A stretch of DNA of 64,000 bases from assembly GCF_001870205.1 (NCBI RefSeq), contig NZ_CP017267.1:1414501-1478500 (forward strand). Reading direction: 5' to 3'. This stretch comes from Vagococcus teuberi. GTDB lineage: Bacteria > Bacillota > Bacilli > Lactobacillales > Vagococcaceae. Position numbers and translations under genes: made by a program. The notes under the pieces are model-generated. The model did not search any database. It was not told where the DNA came from and saw only the letters and a program-made list of their open reading frames with translations. Shown piece by piece: positions 63,158-64,000 of this stretch (its first letter is position 1; every line of letters starts with the position of its first letter).

Positions 63158-64000
63158 TTCGATTGGGACAAAACACCCTAATAAATCATCAAAACAAAAA
63201 AAACATAATACAAAAAAAGTGGTGTTAATTACCCTAACTGTCATTCTCTCACTAATCATAATACCTTTAATTGGTGGAGCTGGTCTTTTCTTTTATTACG
63301 CAAAAGATGCTCCAACACTTGATTATAAAAAATTAGAGGATACTCGCTCGTCGAAAATTTATGCCTCAAATGGGGAAATGATTTTAGAAATTGGGGAAAA
63401 GAAGCGTGAAACCATTGAACCTAATCAAATTCCACCAACGCTAAAACAAGCAATCATCTCAATTGAAGATAAACGATTTGAAAAGCATGCTGGTATTGAT
63501 CCGATACGTATTGTTGGAGCAGCTATTTCAAATATTAAAGGAACGAGTAGACAAGGTGGTAGTACCTTAACTCAGCAGTTAATAAAATTATCATTTTTCT
63601 CGACTAAAAAAGAAGATCAAACCATTAAGCGTAAAGCTCAAGAAGCTTGGTTATCAGTTGAACTGGAGCGTAAAAAATCAAAAGACGAAATCCTTACATA
63701 TTATATAAATCGTGTTTACATGGCAAACGGTATATATGGTATGCAAACAGCTGCCGAAACTTACTTTGGTAAAAATCTAGGTGATCTCTCTTTAGCTCAA
63801 TATGCGCTATTAGCTGGTATGCCACAAGCTCCAATTGATTATGATCCATATACTCACCCTGATTTAGCCACTACAAGAAGAAATCTTGTTCTTAGTGAGA
63901 TGTATAAAGACAAAGTGATTTCAAAAAAAGATTACGATGAAGCTAAAAATACAAAAATTGAAGATGGCTTAATTTCATTAAAAGAAGACTCAACCACACA
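63147..64000 (+). CDS. pbp1A: Penicillin-binding protein 1A (partial, C-terminus beyond window)
   Basis: Bifunctional peptidoglycan synthase. The visible ~284 residues hold a basic cytoplasmic tail, a membrane anchor (residues ~24-50, VVLITLTVILSLIIIPLIGG) and most of the GT51 transglycosylase domain, with the catalytic glutamate in 'SIEDKRFEKHAGID', then 'RQGGSTLTQQLIK' and 'KDEILTYYINRVYMANGIYG'. The transpeptidase domain lies right of the window. ATG at 63147 follows AAAGGAG and overlaps the recU end. Confidence 0.95.
   Translation, partial: MKNSSIGTKHPNKSSKQKKHNTKKVVLITLTVILSLIIIPLIGGAGLFFYYAKDAPTLDYKKLEDTRSSKIYASNGEMILEIGEKKRETIEPNQIPPTLKQAIISIEDKRFEKHAGIDPIRIVGAAISNIKGTSRQGGSTLTQQLIKLSFFSTKKEDQTIKRKAQEAWLSVELERKKSKDEILTYYINRVYMANGIYGMQTAAETYFGKNLGDLSLAQYALLAGMPQAPIDYDPYTHPDLATTRRNLVLSEMYKDKVISKKDYDEAKNTKIEDGLISLKEDSTT

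Overview
This is an AT-rich chromosomal window from a low-GC Gram-positive bacterium of the Lactobacillales, most likely Enterococcaceae. Vagococcus or a close relative is my inference. The grounds are the gene set and order: gpsB/rnpB/rlmL opposite recU/pbp1A, murT-gatD, an mpt mannose operon with a LevR/ManR activator, Lit, an EbsA-like protein and Mga-type regulators. Strong AGGAGG ribosome sites and several TTG starts fit. I saw no tRNA, rRNA operon, prophage or CRISPR array.

Layout. 1-5.5 kb: oligopeptide permease (oppA, then oppBCDF; oppF runs off the left edge). 5.7-12.4 kb: sigma-54 controlled mannose/glucose PTS (manR, extra IIB, IIAB, IIC, IID, ManO). 12.5-24.2 kb: accessory redox and acid-stress region with an extracytoplasmic fumarate reductase lipoprotein, two Mga-type regulators, a small lipoprotein operon and a gadC-yhgE-gadB operon. 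Its decarboxylase gene is interrupted by an in-frame 132-bp insertion carrying a stop codon. 24.2-26.3 kb: LysR regulator opposite a YeiH transporter. 26.3-28.3 kb: nucleotide/NAD salvage genes (nudix, a 56-residue membrane protein, mtnN, nicotinamidase). 28.4-35.8 kb: XpaC/TelA pair, PerR, LspA, cold-shock protein, EbsA-like protein, RNase H, cardiolipin synthase, Trk/Ktr potassium channel. 35.9-38.0 kb: murT-gatD. 38.0-39.4 kb: a decayed ISL3-type insertion sequence. 39.5-43.8 kb: alanine dehydrogenase, mannose-6-phosphate isomerase, a serine hydrolase, a VOC protein. 43.9-48.2 kb: heterodimeric multidrug ABC exporter with a TetR regulator. 48.3-58.6 kb: ferredoxin/flavodoxin reductase, PgpA-like protein, Lit, YutF, YutD, YunD, Ogt, phosphatase, lipoprotein, flavodoxin-like oxidoreductase, a divergent class I aldolase and a second Ktr/Trk channel. 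58.7-64 kb: M32 carboxypeptidase, rlmL-like methylase, RNase P RNA, gpsB, recU and the start of pbp1A.

How the parts fit. The sugar block is a complete regulatory unit: a LevR-type activator, a textbook -24/-12 promoter just upstream of the transporter genes, and factor-independent terminators after manR, IID and ManO. The gad block would give glutamate-dependent acid resistance, but GadB cannot be made full length as written. Deleting one repeat unit would restore a normal-length enzyme, so the lesion is potentially reversible. No clearly novel multi-gene system is evident. The best leads are the gadB insertion, the palindromes around manR, a two-copy hairpin element at convergent gene ends, and an aldolase paralogue with changed substrate-binding motifs.
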